Of a DNA stretch of 64,000 nucleotides, positions 1 to 12,100 are shown piece after piece. Source of the stretch: Pelodera strongyloides (lineage: Eukaryota; Nematoda; Chromadorea; Rhabditida; Rhabditidae); assembly GCA_036852015.1 (NCBI GenBank), contig JAANDG010000041.1:62001-126000 (forward strand), in the 5' to 3' direction. Each line of letters opens with the position of its first letter. Position 1 is the stretch's first letter. The notes beneath the pieces are model-generated. The model saw only the letters and a program-made list of their open reading frames with translations. It was not told the DNA's origin and did no database searches. A program made the position numbers and the translations under genes.

Positions 1-318
1 CCTCAAGCAAATTGCCGAACAATATTGTTTGTTAACGAGAACTTAGTTTTTTTCCCTCATTTCCATAGTTAACTATTTCCGCTATGGTGTAGTGTACTCA
101 GCATCAGCATAGTTGCAAAATATGCTAACGCATGTACCAAAATTGTACATATCGTGTATTTTCGGATTTTTATTCTGCTGTCATTTTTTTTAGAAAAACA
201 ATTGCACATCATAAAATCACGAGCGTGCTAATTGCCTTGTGAAACTACCAATTATTTCGGGAAAATGGAAATAGTGTTTACTTAGAAATAAGAGAATAGT
301 CGGTATAAACAAATTCAC
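1..318. other. Presumed intron and off-edge part of the cysteine-rich gene
   Basis: AT-rich sequence downstream (in gene direction) of the last exon I can place. The exon at 419-319 ends in a normal GT donor and no stop codon has been reached, so this stretch should be intron, with further exons beyond the window edge. I see no other feature in it. Confidence 0.5.
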
Positions 319-3300
319 CTGTCTTTAGATGGTAAAATAGCCGAAGGGGAAGGTGCCATGTGAATTACTGCGCACCTGCCAGTTGCCGAATCACATTTGG
401 TATTTTTTGGGCATTTCGTCTAAATTTAGCTGAATTACTTAGTACACAAAGAGGAAGAAAGCAAATGGGTTTGTGAAAGAGAGGAGGAACTTTAACACTT
501 TTTTAACAGTTGGTTGTCTGAAATGAGAAGTTATATTTAAACACGAATATAAATAAAACGGACCAATTGACATGGATCCCTGTTAATTGTAGATGGTGAA
601 GGAGCGACGGGAATAGATCCTGAATGTCTCAAGGAAACACAAGAACCACTGCCCGAATCACACTTTGTATCTGCCGGACAACTGAAGTAATTATGTCAAA
701 CACAGATGTTGCACATAAATTGTGCGTGTTTTTAAATTTCACATAAATATATTCTGCCCAACCAATTTTTGAACCACAGCCTTACAGATTTGCAGTACAA
801 GCGCAATTTAGAGGCACTATCCAAAACTAACGTAATCGTGGAGCAAACTCCCTCTGGATCGATCTGTTTCAAAGTAACACACTGTCCTGAACCGGGGTCG
901 CACTTGGAATTATCAGGGCAATACTGGTTCGAGCATAGATCAATTTGAGGTGATTCTACCCTGTAATAGACTTCGTCACTTTATCCATTCCAAATTCCAA
1001 CAGTAAGTTTTCGAAAAACATTGAGCAACACGGCTGAATGTATTTTAAGGTAAATGGTCAAAACCAACCTTTCACAAGTTCCCGTTTGCCGATCGCACAT
1101 TTTTCCATCTTCACATTTCACCTCATCACATGGATCTTCCGCTTTTAGAATGCGCAGCAATTCGGCCGCGATCAAGTCTCTAATGTCTTGTGTGTTTTCT
1201 TCCGTTTTCGGAGAAACGGTTGTGATAAGTTCTAGCGTGGATTTGCCTTCTGGAGTAATAACTTCATTTCTGTAGCACTCGCCATCCCGACAATACTCGT
1301 CAACTTCACAGGTCACATTTTTACACGAATCCACCATCTTTTCGAGAAGCTTCGCGAATCGGAGAGGTTGTCTGAACGTCTGACATTTTCCGGTGTTTTC
1401 GTCGCATCTTGTGCCCGCCGGACAATTCCCACATTTGGATGTGGTTGCGGCCATTGCAAAGGACCGACACTTTCCCGTGTTTGAATCGCACGCTTGTCCA
1501 CTTGGACATTTCACATTCGCACAGAGGGACATGTCATCTTCATTAATGGTCGTTATTCTGAACGCACGACATTGTCCGGTATTGCTATCACAGAATTGAC
1601 CTCTAGGACATGTGACTCCAGCACATGCATTCCTACTTTCTCCAGAGTTCCTGAAACCCCTACATAGTCCTGTGTTCGAGTCGCATTGTTGGCCTGCAGG
1701 ACAGTTGACGCCAGCACACTTGTTGAGAGGTGTTGATCTGGTTGTAGGATTTAAGACCATGCTCAATCGACAAGCACCAGAAGTCGAGTCACAGAAGTAA
1801 CCAGCCGGGCAGGAGAAACCTTTGCATTTATCGACGACTGCAGGAGTTTGCACAGGGTTTCTGAACTGGGCACATTTGCCGGTATTGCTGTCACAACGGG
1901 TTCCGGTAGGACAAATCACACCCGAACACTTGTCATTGGGATTAACTATTGGAGGAGTCGACTGCCGGAATTGAGTACAGAAACCAGTGTTTGAATCGCA
2001 CACATATCCAATGGGGCACAAGACAGTGGCGCATCTGAAGGAAGTATTCATACATTTCATTCATACATTTCTATACGCATTTTTATTTCTACCTTTATGC
2101 TATAAATAAACGCATCATAAATTTGAGAAAATGGCGCGTGAAATATTTGCAAGGAAGCACTCATTAGCAATTCTCACTTGTCACGTGGCAGGGCAGGTTC
2201 GTTACCGGGACTCCTGAAGTGAACGCATTTCCCAGTATTCGAATCACACGAGTATCCGATAGGACACGTGATCGAAGCACATTTGTTATCTTCATCTGGA
2301 TATCGAAATTGCACACACTGTCCCGAGTTTGGATCACATTGATATCCTTCCATACAAACAACATTGGAACAAAGACTCGGGGAAACAGTCGTTCCTGAAA
2401 TTTATTTTTTATTTTTCTTACCAAAAATGATGCAATCAAAGCAGTCATTATGAGCTTGCACAGAGTAAAAGAGGCCCCGCGAAAAGAATTTGAACAATAA
2501 TACAATCATGGCAATCATTGCAGCCAGCGCTGCAAAGAATTTGAACAGAATTTGAACATCATCGCCCAATTATTTTGGATATTTATTGAACATAGCCACT
2601 GAATAAATTTGAGATTCATCGTCTATATAGCTGGTCTAATTACTTCGGCAACTGATTTACCCGTATTCGGTTGTCGGAATTGCCGACAGATTCCCGTGTT
2701 CGAGTCGCATTGATATCCATTCGGACAGACAACATTGTCACATAACGAGGTGTGTGCTACGGGAACGCATTGACCTGCGATTTATGACCACATTAAAAGG
2801 ATGAACTAGATTAAAACAAAACTGGATTTTCATAATTTCAAAGGAAGATAAGCACATTCACAAGTATGCGCATAATCTAACTCTAATTTGTGCAGTTAAT
2901 GTGCAGTTGCTTACCTGTGCTGACATTGCATACATAGCCTGGCTGACAGACAGGGCATCTTGTAGGGCCGGGAATGGCAGGCTCCGTTGAAGGCACCCTG
3001 AATTGCCTGCATATTCCAGTATTCGTATCACACTGATATCCAGGAGGGCATGAGTTTGATGTGCATGAAGCATCGGCAACGGGCAGGAAGAGAATCTAGA
3101 AAAACCTCCAATCATTACACATCTACATATAAAACAGTTGAGTTTTCTCCGCTTGTTTACTTTGTTCCTTCAATAAATTTGTTCAACGAGAACGCAAATA
3201 TAGTTACAAATAGAAAACATTCGGAACCTGAAATCGGTAATGGTAGATGATTGTATCAGTATCATTCAATCATCATTGTATGACTAATCTTCGACTGGTC

Positions 3301-3854
3301 TCGAGTAAGAGTCATTTTGTTTGTTCAAGAACACTTGACGCAATGTCTGTTTAACGAAAATCGTTTGTACATCCTAATGATAAACAAATGATCCATTTCC
3401 GGTTCACTTTGCACGTTGAGTATGCTAAATTGAAGGGAACCAGAGTAATATTAGAAAAAGAAAATGAATTGGGAAAATGAAATTAATTAATAAAACCATA
3501 TCATTCCTGAATAAATAAAACCATATGTTTTGTTTGTAGTTCATTTAGAAGTCAATGATACAAACCCAAACTATGTTAGCGCTATCGCGCTTACAAAGGA
3601 TAATATAGAAAGGAAATATATTGGTTTTTAATTGAACATTTTTAATATCGAAAAAAGAGCTGGTACTTGGCGTCAAATACGTATGGTTTCGCTTCCTCGC
3701 TGAGTCTGGGGTTATATAACGTATGCTTATTGTAACACGATTTAACACGTAAAATAATAGGGCACACATCACAATTATATCTTCCTGAGCAAACCAATTG
3801 ACTAACGAATTCAATTATTTAAAAACGTACCGTTAACAGAACTATGCGAATCAT
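319..3854 (-). CDS. Secreted cysteine-rich repeat protein (about 17 modules), partial at left edge
   Basis: I do not recognise a named orthologue. Exons (minus strand, high to low): 3854-3831, 3095-2915, 2774-2661, 2394-2178, 2034-1069, 960-781 or 786, 681-564, 419-319, then off the window. Exon 1 encodes only MIRIVLLT; joined to exon 2 it gives a signal peptide (MIRIVLLTILFLPVADASC), which fixes the start. The rest is about 17 repeats of the pattern C-x4-C-P-x-G-x2-C-D-x2-T/S-G-x-C-x2-F-R, with Ser/Thr/Pro-rich linkers. The spacing resembles follistatin-like or EGF-like disulfide modules, but that is inference. Module 13 is shorter, and modules 15-17 drift to a D-x2-S-G form. All junctions keep frame except exon 6 to 7, which closes only if the donor is GC (exon end 781) rather than the nearby GT. 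An extracellular matrix, cuticle or host-interface protein is plausible. Confidence 0.8.
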
Positions 3855-5717
3855 AGTACTTTCGTGTCTGGAGTTCTATGTTTTCAGCAAAAAGCGGTCA
3901 AAAAGGGATAGGGGGTGAGAATTTTGGTAGAGTTATCTTAAAAGACCTACCAGGAAGGCTATCGAGGTGATGACCGTGTGTCGCATGTTGATACTGTCGT
4001 TTTGCTGTCAGAGGGCGCCTGGGTCGCGCGGAAAAAGGTTGGGGTTGTCTACTCTGTGTGTATTTGTGAAGTGAGCGTGTGAGGTGAAACCAGTCAGAAC
4101 TCACCCTCACCCCCTTCTTTGTTTAGTTTTGTTAGATCAGCTCTCGGGGGGATCGTTGTTGGGTCCTAAGCAAGGGATATTGGACCCTGTCGAAACGGAT
4201 TTCATTGACCTCACTTGGGTAATTGAACACTGAAACTCGAACTCGAACATTGGAGAATGCAGAACACGCAGCAAGTTGAAAACAGAGAAGCCAATTCAAT
4301 TCGCGAAGGGGTCAAACATGGAGAGCCATTTGAAAATGAAATTAGAGCAACGTATACGACTACTTGAAACTAACACTACTATTAAATAGAATGCTGGTAA
4401 TTAACATGAGATAATGGTAGTGATGCTGAATGAGCTTCTCGTATATATTATCGAATGCATATGATTAGTTGATATACAAATATTTTTTGATTGAAGCTGT
4501 CGAATCTGCTCAGTGAACGTACTTTGTGACAACGATCTAGTGATTGTCAGTGAAAATCATAACTGGTATTTTGTCCGGTATAACTTTTCAGTTAACTCGT
4601 CAAATATTATCATCATAATTACCCAATCACGTCAATGGTATGTCGTTGAAAGATCAAAAGACTATGCTGTGAAAAAACTGTGGAATTTTAATTGACCAAT
4701 TTCGTGACTAGACAAAATGGTTTGTATTTTCCATGCAAACTTATTTACCGGATAGTTTGGTTTTGCACAAACGCTGCTGTAGCTATTGAAATAAACAAAT
4801 TCAAGAGCATTTTCCACTGATTTTTGTGCAGCAATATGTATAGTAAATCTTATTAAATCTTAATATAAACAATTATTTTAGCTTTTCTGTACTAACAACT
4901 AAGTTTCTAAACATCAGTATTGCCACCCTCTCAAAGCAGAAAATTTTGTATTTAAGACCCAAATTTTTACCCTTTCAAGACTCACTCCGTCATCATAACC
5001 TTGAGTATATCTCTATCAATATCACTGTAAAAAAGGAACTCCCGACTAGTCATTTATCATTGATAAAAAAAACGATGTGTTCAGCGAACACATGTATTAT
5101 TCGCTTGAGATCAATTTCCCTAAACTATGTTAACTGAATGCTAACCGATTTTTTTAGGATCAGGTAATAAAGTAAGTCCAGTATTGATCGATCACACGTT
5201 GGTGATTGGATGTAATTTAAAGTTCGACAAAAAGACAAAGAGACAAAATTATGTATTATGTATTTGTATTATGTACTCATGTTAACTGTATGCCACGAAG
5301 TTCATGGCTGTAGTCGAACTCGACCAACTGTAAAAATGGTGTTCTAAACACTAAAAAACTGAATTAACTGCATCATAGTTCATACAGTTCGCTAATAGTA
5401 AACATCTTTCCATAAAGTTTGACTTACTTCTAGCCAAACTTGTTGCATTGAATATCGTTGCATATCAGCAAACACATTTGCATAATAGTATCGTTTGTTT
5501 GCGCCTATGAATTGAGTTACCTCCTACAAATATTTGTGCTACAACAGTAGGTGCAGTTTGTTACAACTACATCAACGTGCTTGCTTATGGGTAACAATGC
5601 CAGCGATCTTTGACTAAATGGATGTATATATACGGTTTTTTTCTCCAAGCTACTCTTACATTCAAATCAGTTGTCTGCCCGTTGGTTCGGCCGAATTTCT
5701 CTGGTACATATCAATTA

Positions 5718-5802
5718 GGATTATTCAATCCCGGATTAGATGATCAGCTGGCTGGCTAATTTGCATATATGCTGGTCACGCGGTGATATGCAAATCTAAT
5801 CC
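5718..5802. promoter_or_regulatory. Candidate cis-regulatory module with nested palindromes (octamer and TAATCC sites)
   Basis: GGATTA at 5718-5723. An outer inverted repeat GGATTAGAT (5733-5741) pairs with ATCTAATCC (5794-5802). An inner inverted repeat ATTTGCATAT (5759-5768) pairs with ATATGCAAAT (5786-5795). ATTTGCAT/ATGCAAAT is the octamer bound by POU factors, and TAATCC is the core of K50 homeodomain sites (Otx, Pitx/UNC-30 types). The motif identities are established knowledge; the enhancer role is inference. It could instead be a remnant of a small palindromic element. Confidence 0.4.
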
Positions 5803-8800
5803 GCAACGTTTGATGATTATCGGGCGATATCTTTGAACTTGTACGGCGAATAAGGAGCCGGTTACGGCGTGGATGATTGATGTCTTAACAAAAGGATATG
5901 CATGATTGCCCTCATTTGCACGCTGACTCATTCATTAAGTGTCCATGCCCTGTTCATGATAACCATACTTTATATATGAGATTTGCGTACTGTTGCTATG
6001 TTTAATTTATGGCTCGAAACTGAAAGCAATTGAAAATCAACAGTGCCCTGTGTCTCCACAATGAGGCATAGCATCATCGTATACATTTTGATTCGATAAG
6101 AAATGGAAGAAAAACAGCTAGACATTGCGAGGCGACTGTCATACTTTAGTTTCTGTTCTAACGAACTTCTTGTTTGACTGCTATATTTAGCTGACTTTTA
6201 CAAATCAGCGACCATTCCTATCTTTTTTTCTTCTTATAATTTTGGTCTCTTTTTCGTATGTCGATACCAATCAATCACTAATGATACGAAAAAAATGTGA
6301 ATCTGTATTTTCCTTATACGGTCTGTCAAGCACGTGAAAACATATGATCATGATCTGTCTGCAACGTCTTTTGAAAGCTTTTTATGTTTGGATCCTCACT
6401 GTTCCGTTGAATGATACATGGCCAAACAATACAGAATAAGCTCATGGGCAGACTTACACGTGTTTGTAAGCACAATATGGGTACACAACTAGCGACTTAT
6501 CAACAATACTTTTAATAGTCTATGACAACGTACATAACCAAAGATCCCTGGTTACAATAGTAAAAAGGATAGCGCTTTCATTTTGTTTCTTTTTTTCTCG
6601 CCCATTAATTCCATTTTGCTCAAAAAAGCATTGGCAGCACATCATTGTCTGTGATATTTGATTTCAGATAAGCTCATCCTCAATGAGAGAAATATGAAAA
6701 ATATATGTACCCGTTCATGATAACAATATCGCCAAATAAGAGGAAAAAAAACTGAGAAACTTGGGGCATCATGTGACACCCGTACGTATCAAATAATTGT
6801 TGAATTTTGCTGCCGGACAGGCGAAACCAAAAAGTGAGATCGTAAACGAATGATATAATGATATAATTTAGCGGAGACAGCCAACTACGAGATCACATAG
6901 ATGATTAATGTACATTGGCCAACTGTAGCCAATGTCTTGGAACTTTTTATTGCATTTGTAGTATTACTTAACTGATTATGTATAAAGACCTTTCATTTGG
7001 TTCAGGCAATACCATGCCAGTGTGCTCTGATACATGGATCTTCGGACTCGGTCTTATAAGTGCACACCGTTTGGAGAATTGTTTTTTTTGTGATTGGATG
7101 GTGTAGAATTTACAGTATCATTGGAATTGTTTACTATCTTTGCGTCAATGATCCGTCATTGTCAAAAGACAGAAAAATGAGTAGGCTAGAGTCTAGAAAT
7201 ATCAGAAATAGTCGCTAGATACCACTTGAAGTATGTTACCATCCACAAAATGGTCTTCATCAATTCAATTTTGTTTTCGTCCTTCAAAGAAATTGATTTT
7301 TTTTATCAGTTTGTGAACGTCACATGAGTATGTAAATCATCGAGCTGTGCTCGAGTAAACTATCGGATGCATATTGTACTCTGATGAGTTCTGTGATGCT
7401 GAGACCCGAGTAAATTAGTAGTATTGATTGACTATTTTCCGTTTATAGTTATGTTCTTATCAAAAGTACCCGCATCGGCATTTATCCTTCACTAAAACAT
7501 GTAATTGATCATTTTGAGAAACAAAGATCGCTTTTCCGCTCAGTCAATCCATCAATCTCAAAAACTGCTCACCCTGTTGGTCGCCGTGGTTCCACAAATA
7601 AGAAATCGCGCAGCAGCAAGAGCGTTGCTGAATAGCACCTAATAGAGAAAGATGTTCTCTTTATTGATTAAACATATGATCTCATTTGCACTTGTTTCGA
7701 ACTCCTTCGAAGTTTAGAATTTATTTGTCAATTTTATTTCTTACATGCTAATATAGAAAACAATCCAATTTTGATCCGGAATATTATCATTGTGCGATGG
7801 TGTGCGCCAATGTCTTTGAAAGTGTTAACGTGTGCATATCTCGTTGTTGTTTTCTGTTTTGATCCCCACTGCTGCTGTATATTTTCACCATCTAAATAAA
7901 ATAATAATTCGTCTCCCAGTAGGTACCCAATTTGCAATAAAATCCAGTTTTTCTTCTACTTCCATTCCTGTTTTTTTTTACCCAGATCAATCGATTAGTT
8001 TATCAACATAAAACATCATTGTTCTTTTTCATTTTATGATATTTCTTAAAGTACATCTTGTAATAAGCTCATTTTGCGACACTTCCTTTTATGTAAAGTC
8101 AGATAAATCTTTTACCTATTTGTCTCTTATTCAACAAGGGATACGCTTTATTCGTCGGCGTAGGTTCCCCTATTCCCACAAAGTTTCTCGTTCCTATCCT
8201 ACATATCTACCTACTTCATACGATAACCGCCGCCAAGCTTTCACCGAAACCGAAAAAAAATGATAAATACTGAAAAGGATAGACGAAACTGTTGTTTATT
8301 ATATTAAGAAAAGATGAAACACAACACCCCTCCGCTTCTCGCTCTTTGTTAGTCGTCGCCCTGTCGATAGCTTTGAACCGAGAGATGATACCAGCATGCA
8401 TTCCTTCCGACGATTTTGTCCTGCGAAAGAAACTATTAAAGTGCGGAGCCGGTCACCCAAAAGTCTCCCCCCGGTTTCACCGTTCGTCAATCCCCGATGT
8501 CATTATTTATTAGGTTAAATACTTACAGTAAATTATCGAAATATGTTTAAAAGCGGTTGAGAGAAGTACCGCGCTAAGAATTGTACCTGCTGGAAAGCAA
8601 ATTTACAATCAGTTCCACGGTTCTTCCTTCCGCAATAATCATTGACACTAAGAATGTGTTGCCTTTCAGTCTTATGCCTATCCTTTACGCGTATAGATCA
8701 CCTAGGTCCGGAGCACAATATGTTGGCCACAATTTGATACATCAATGTATAGGTCGATCATAGTGTTGAAGTTTATTTGATTGATTGATTCTGCCGTATA

Positions 8801-8853
8801 GTTTGTGTTATAATACCTGAGTTATGGACGTGCCACCGTAGTCGCGATCAAGT

Positions 8854-8887
8854 GGGCGGAGTCAGGTAAATGTGACTGTCTCCGCCC
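8854..8887. promoter_or_regulatory. Palindromic GC-box pair upstream of the transporter
   Basis: GGGCGGAG at 8854-8861 is followed by its reverse complement CTCCGCCC at 8880-8887, with GTCA (8861-8864) and TGAC (8873-8876) nested inside. It stands out in AT-rich DNA about 310 bases before the transporter start codon. GC boxes of this form bind Sp1/KLF-type zinc fingers. A promoter role for the downstream gene is inferred from position only. Confidence 0.4.
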
Positions 8888-9190
8888 CTCCATAAAACTA
8901 TCACTACATGACAATGAGACCGGCCTGACTGGTTGGTTGATCGGAGACGAACAATCGATAAATCTCCGTCAATCGATTGACAACCTTTTTGACCATAGGA
9001 CGGGTTCTCTTTGGGCCGAGATTATTAGCTACCACAGAGCACGATCATTTTTTAATTGATTGAAACAAAAGAGAGAATGCTCTAAATGCCATTCATTGAT
9101 GATGTGAGCACTGGGAAAACATTCCTAACAGTGATATTTTCTTCTTCTCATGTAGTACCTTAATTGTCCCCAATTGAGTAACTTGATTTG

Positions 9191-9196
9191 TTTCAG
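9191..9196 (+). promoter_or_regulatory. 3' splice acceptor abutting the start codon
   Basis: TTTCAG immediately precedes the ATG of the transporter. No convincing upstream coding exon was found. In nematodes this arrangement usually marks an SL trans-splice site, although a 5' UTR cis-intron is possible. Confidence 0.5.
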
Positions 9197-12100
9197 ATGT
9201 CTAAAGTAACCCATGTACATAAAAAATACGGGCACAGTCAGACGCTGTCGGACTGGAAGAATATCTACGTTGTATCGTCATTTGCATTCCTAGATGCCTT
9301 TCAATTTGCATTTTTCGTTTGGACGTTCTGGCCGTACGTACAACAGGTTGGTAAAATCAGTTCAGCTTATATCGCATATCCCACCTGTTTGTTCGCATCC
9401 GACTGTTTTAATTATCTTTATTTAAAAAGTAGCCGTATTTGGAGCATACAATTCTTGCGAACTGATGTTTCTAACTTGTCGATATTTATTCATCGATTTC
9501 ATAAATCCGCTAATCATTTAGCTGGACAATACGATATCTGCGTCATTTGTTGGTCTCATTATGGCGGTTTCCGGAGTTGGAGAAGCATTAGCTGCACCTC
9601 TGCTGGGTTAGTACAATTCCACGTTTAAAGTGCATGTATTTAAAGAAACGATTTGCTGTTTGGTCTCTGCGACACACTTTTATGCATTGTCATCTTTATG
9701 AAATGATGTCAACCATTAAAGACCAGTAGTTGCTCTAATAGACTCCGAGTTTTCAATTGTCTCTCATTACACTTGTGCACTTTGTAACACATGATCGATT
9801 GCCACACTCTTCGCCAAATAATTACTGGTTGCGAGGCGATCAATGGAGTGTTTCATATTCGTTCAGCACAGGCACCCATTAAAGAAGCATTGCACATTTG
9901 ATCAAAAAGATTGCCGGAGATTTATCGATTTTCCGTCTCCGTTCAACAACAATATCGACATTTATTATTACAGGATGGTGGACAAATAAGACGGGAAAGG
10001 TGATTCCCCCTCTGATTGCATCGATTTTTCTCACTGTGATTGGCAACCTGATCTACATTTCGCTTAATGCATGGCCCCATCACACAAGAGCCACGGGATT
10101 GCTCATTTCTCGGTTTCTAAATGGAGCTGGAAGCGGTAAGTAATAAAAAATGTTTGGAAAACTGGGGATTGGGATTGAAGCCAACTACTGAACCAAGGTC
10201 AGTGGCTCGATACTTTACACCTGCTTTATTTATTTATTTATTTTTGTCTTTTGTATTATTCTTTTAAATTTTTATTATCAGTGCGCATGTTCCAGTTGCA
10301 AAACTTCCTGTTATGCAGCTAGCGTCGATGACTAATATATGTATCCCACATATATGCCCGGTAGTTTATTGTTCACATTGCGCTTTTATCTTGGACAGTT
10401 CTTAGATGAACGTTTCTTAGTAATTAGCAGTCACATGTTATTGGTACCTTGTGTAATTGTCGCGTGGTTTAAAAAGAAACTGCTTGAAAAGCGATAATAT
10501 TTATGATACTGGGGTGGAAATTGATAATAGGATACGGTCAGAAATGATGTTTGGTGTCGCTCTCCGTTCCGGAAAAAAACAATACATCAATACCTTAAAA
10601 TTACTTCCTTTTCATTATCATTTGAAACAAATTATATGTAATTTATTTTTTATTTTTAACTGTAACACATGCTTCATATATGTTTCTCGTTTTAAACCTC
10701 AGCCAATATCTAGCAATGTATGAAAGGAGCATAATCGTCAGTCACATGATCAGGGGAAAATTTTTGAACCCGCAGTCCTTGAGCGTACCAAGCTGAGCTT
10801 CTTCTTTATGCAGTTCACGTGCGAAAGAACTTGATTGCAAGTGCGCTAAGGTTCGGGTTAGAACGAGTGTGGCGGCACATAACATCGATAGTATCATCGT
10901 GTTGTAATTGATGTGAACTCAGCGATTGTGCTAATATTGTGTTTCTTGTGACAAGGTGCAAAGCTTTTTTGACATGTCTGGCGTTCAGGGTTAGAAGGGT
11001 AGTGTGAAAGCTACAAAGTGCACCAAATCATACGATGATAAAAGGACGGAAAAATAACTTTGACCTGTTTGACCTGACGCACAATGTGTCTTTCATCAAG
11101 TCTGTCCGTCCTGACTCAGCAAAATATGCGAAATGCGGACAAGCAGCATATTGCGTGCACTTGTTGGTGGTACGTTCGCTCTATGGGCTGTACTCCGCAG
11201 TCTGTAACTGAAGTTTGATTGTTCAGGAAACCGAGGATGTTATCTGGCCTACATAGCAGCAGCTTCGGATACATCCGACCGTGCTAAGTCAATGGGAATG
11301 TCAGGAGGAGGTGCCCTAATTGGTCTTAATATTGGCCCTGGTAAGCAATTGTGGCGAACTATGAGTGTGTATTTCTGAAAACTACTTTGTAGTGTGCAAT
11401 AGATTATATATTCATATTGTTGAGGTTACTTACTCAGCCGTTCATTTTCAGCAATTCAAGTAATCTTCACATGGATGGGTGACGGATGGGACTTCGGTTT
11501 CATGACATTCTCAATGTACACGGCTCCGGCTGTCCTGGCCCTTTTTATCAACGCTGCATGGTACGAATACTGAGCTCACTTTGTACATATAGAACAACAT
11601 TCAGTCTTTCTTCATCAAGATAATAATTAATAATTGTGCTGCTTTAGTTGAAAGACTGAACACGTTCTTAAAGAATAGCTATGAAGAAATAAACCAGCGT
11701 TTACAAGCAAATTAATAATTTAATAAGTTTATTTTAGTGTTGTGCTTATTCTAATTTTCCTTGACGACGGGTTGGATCGTTTTAACCCCGAAGATGCTGA
11801 CAACATTTCGACTCTATCGATTGCAGCTGCGAACGACTCGGTGAGCATTTCTCGATCACCTGCTTCCAAAGTCTCCAACTTTTTTGGAGCATATTTAGAC
11901 ATCAATATCAGTTGACAACATTTTGGTTTAAAACAATTGGAATACGATTCGATTTTTAATAAGACAACTATTGCAGGACCTGGAACGCAACACAGTGGAA
12001 ACAGATCGTATGGATATTATAGCTGTTGTGGTCTGTATGGCCACAAGGGCTGCCCGTATGCTCATGACTGCTAATGTCGAGAGGTTAGTTCAAGCAAAGC

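Larger units (their letters stand above)
3855..9196. other. Intergenic region between divergent genes
   Basis: About 5.3 kb separating the start codons of the minus-strand cysteine-rich gene and the plus-strand transporter. No ORF here has splice context or recognisable composition. It holds a moderately GC-rich block at roughly 3990-4160, upstream of the minus-strand gene, plus two palindromic motif clusters listed separately (5718-5802 and 8854-8887). Otherwise it is AT-rich unique DNA. Confidence 0.6.
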
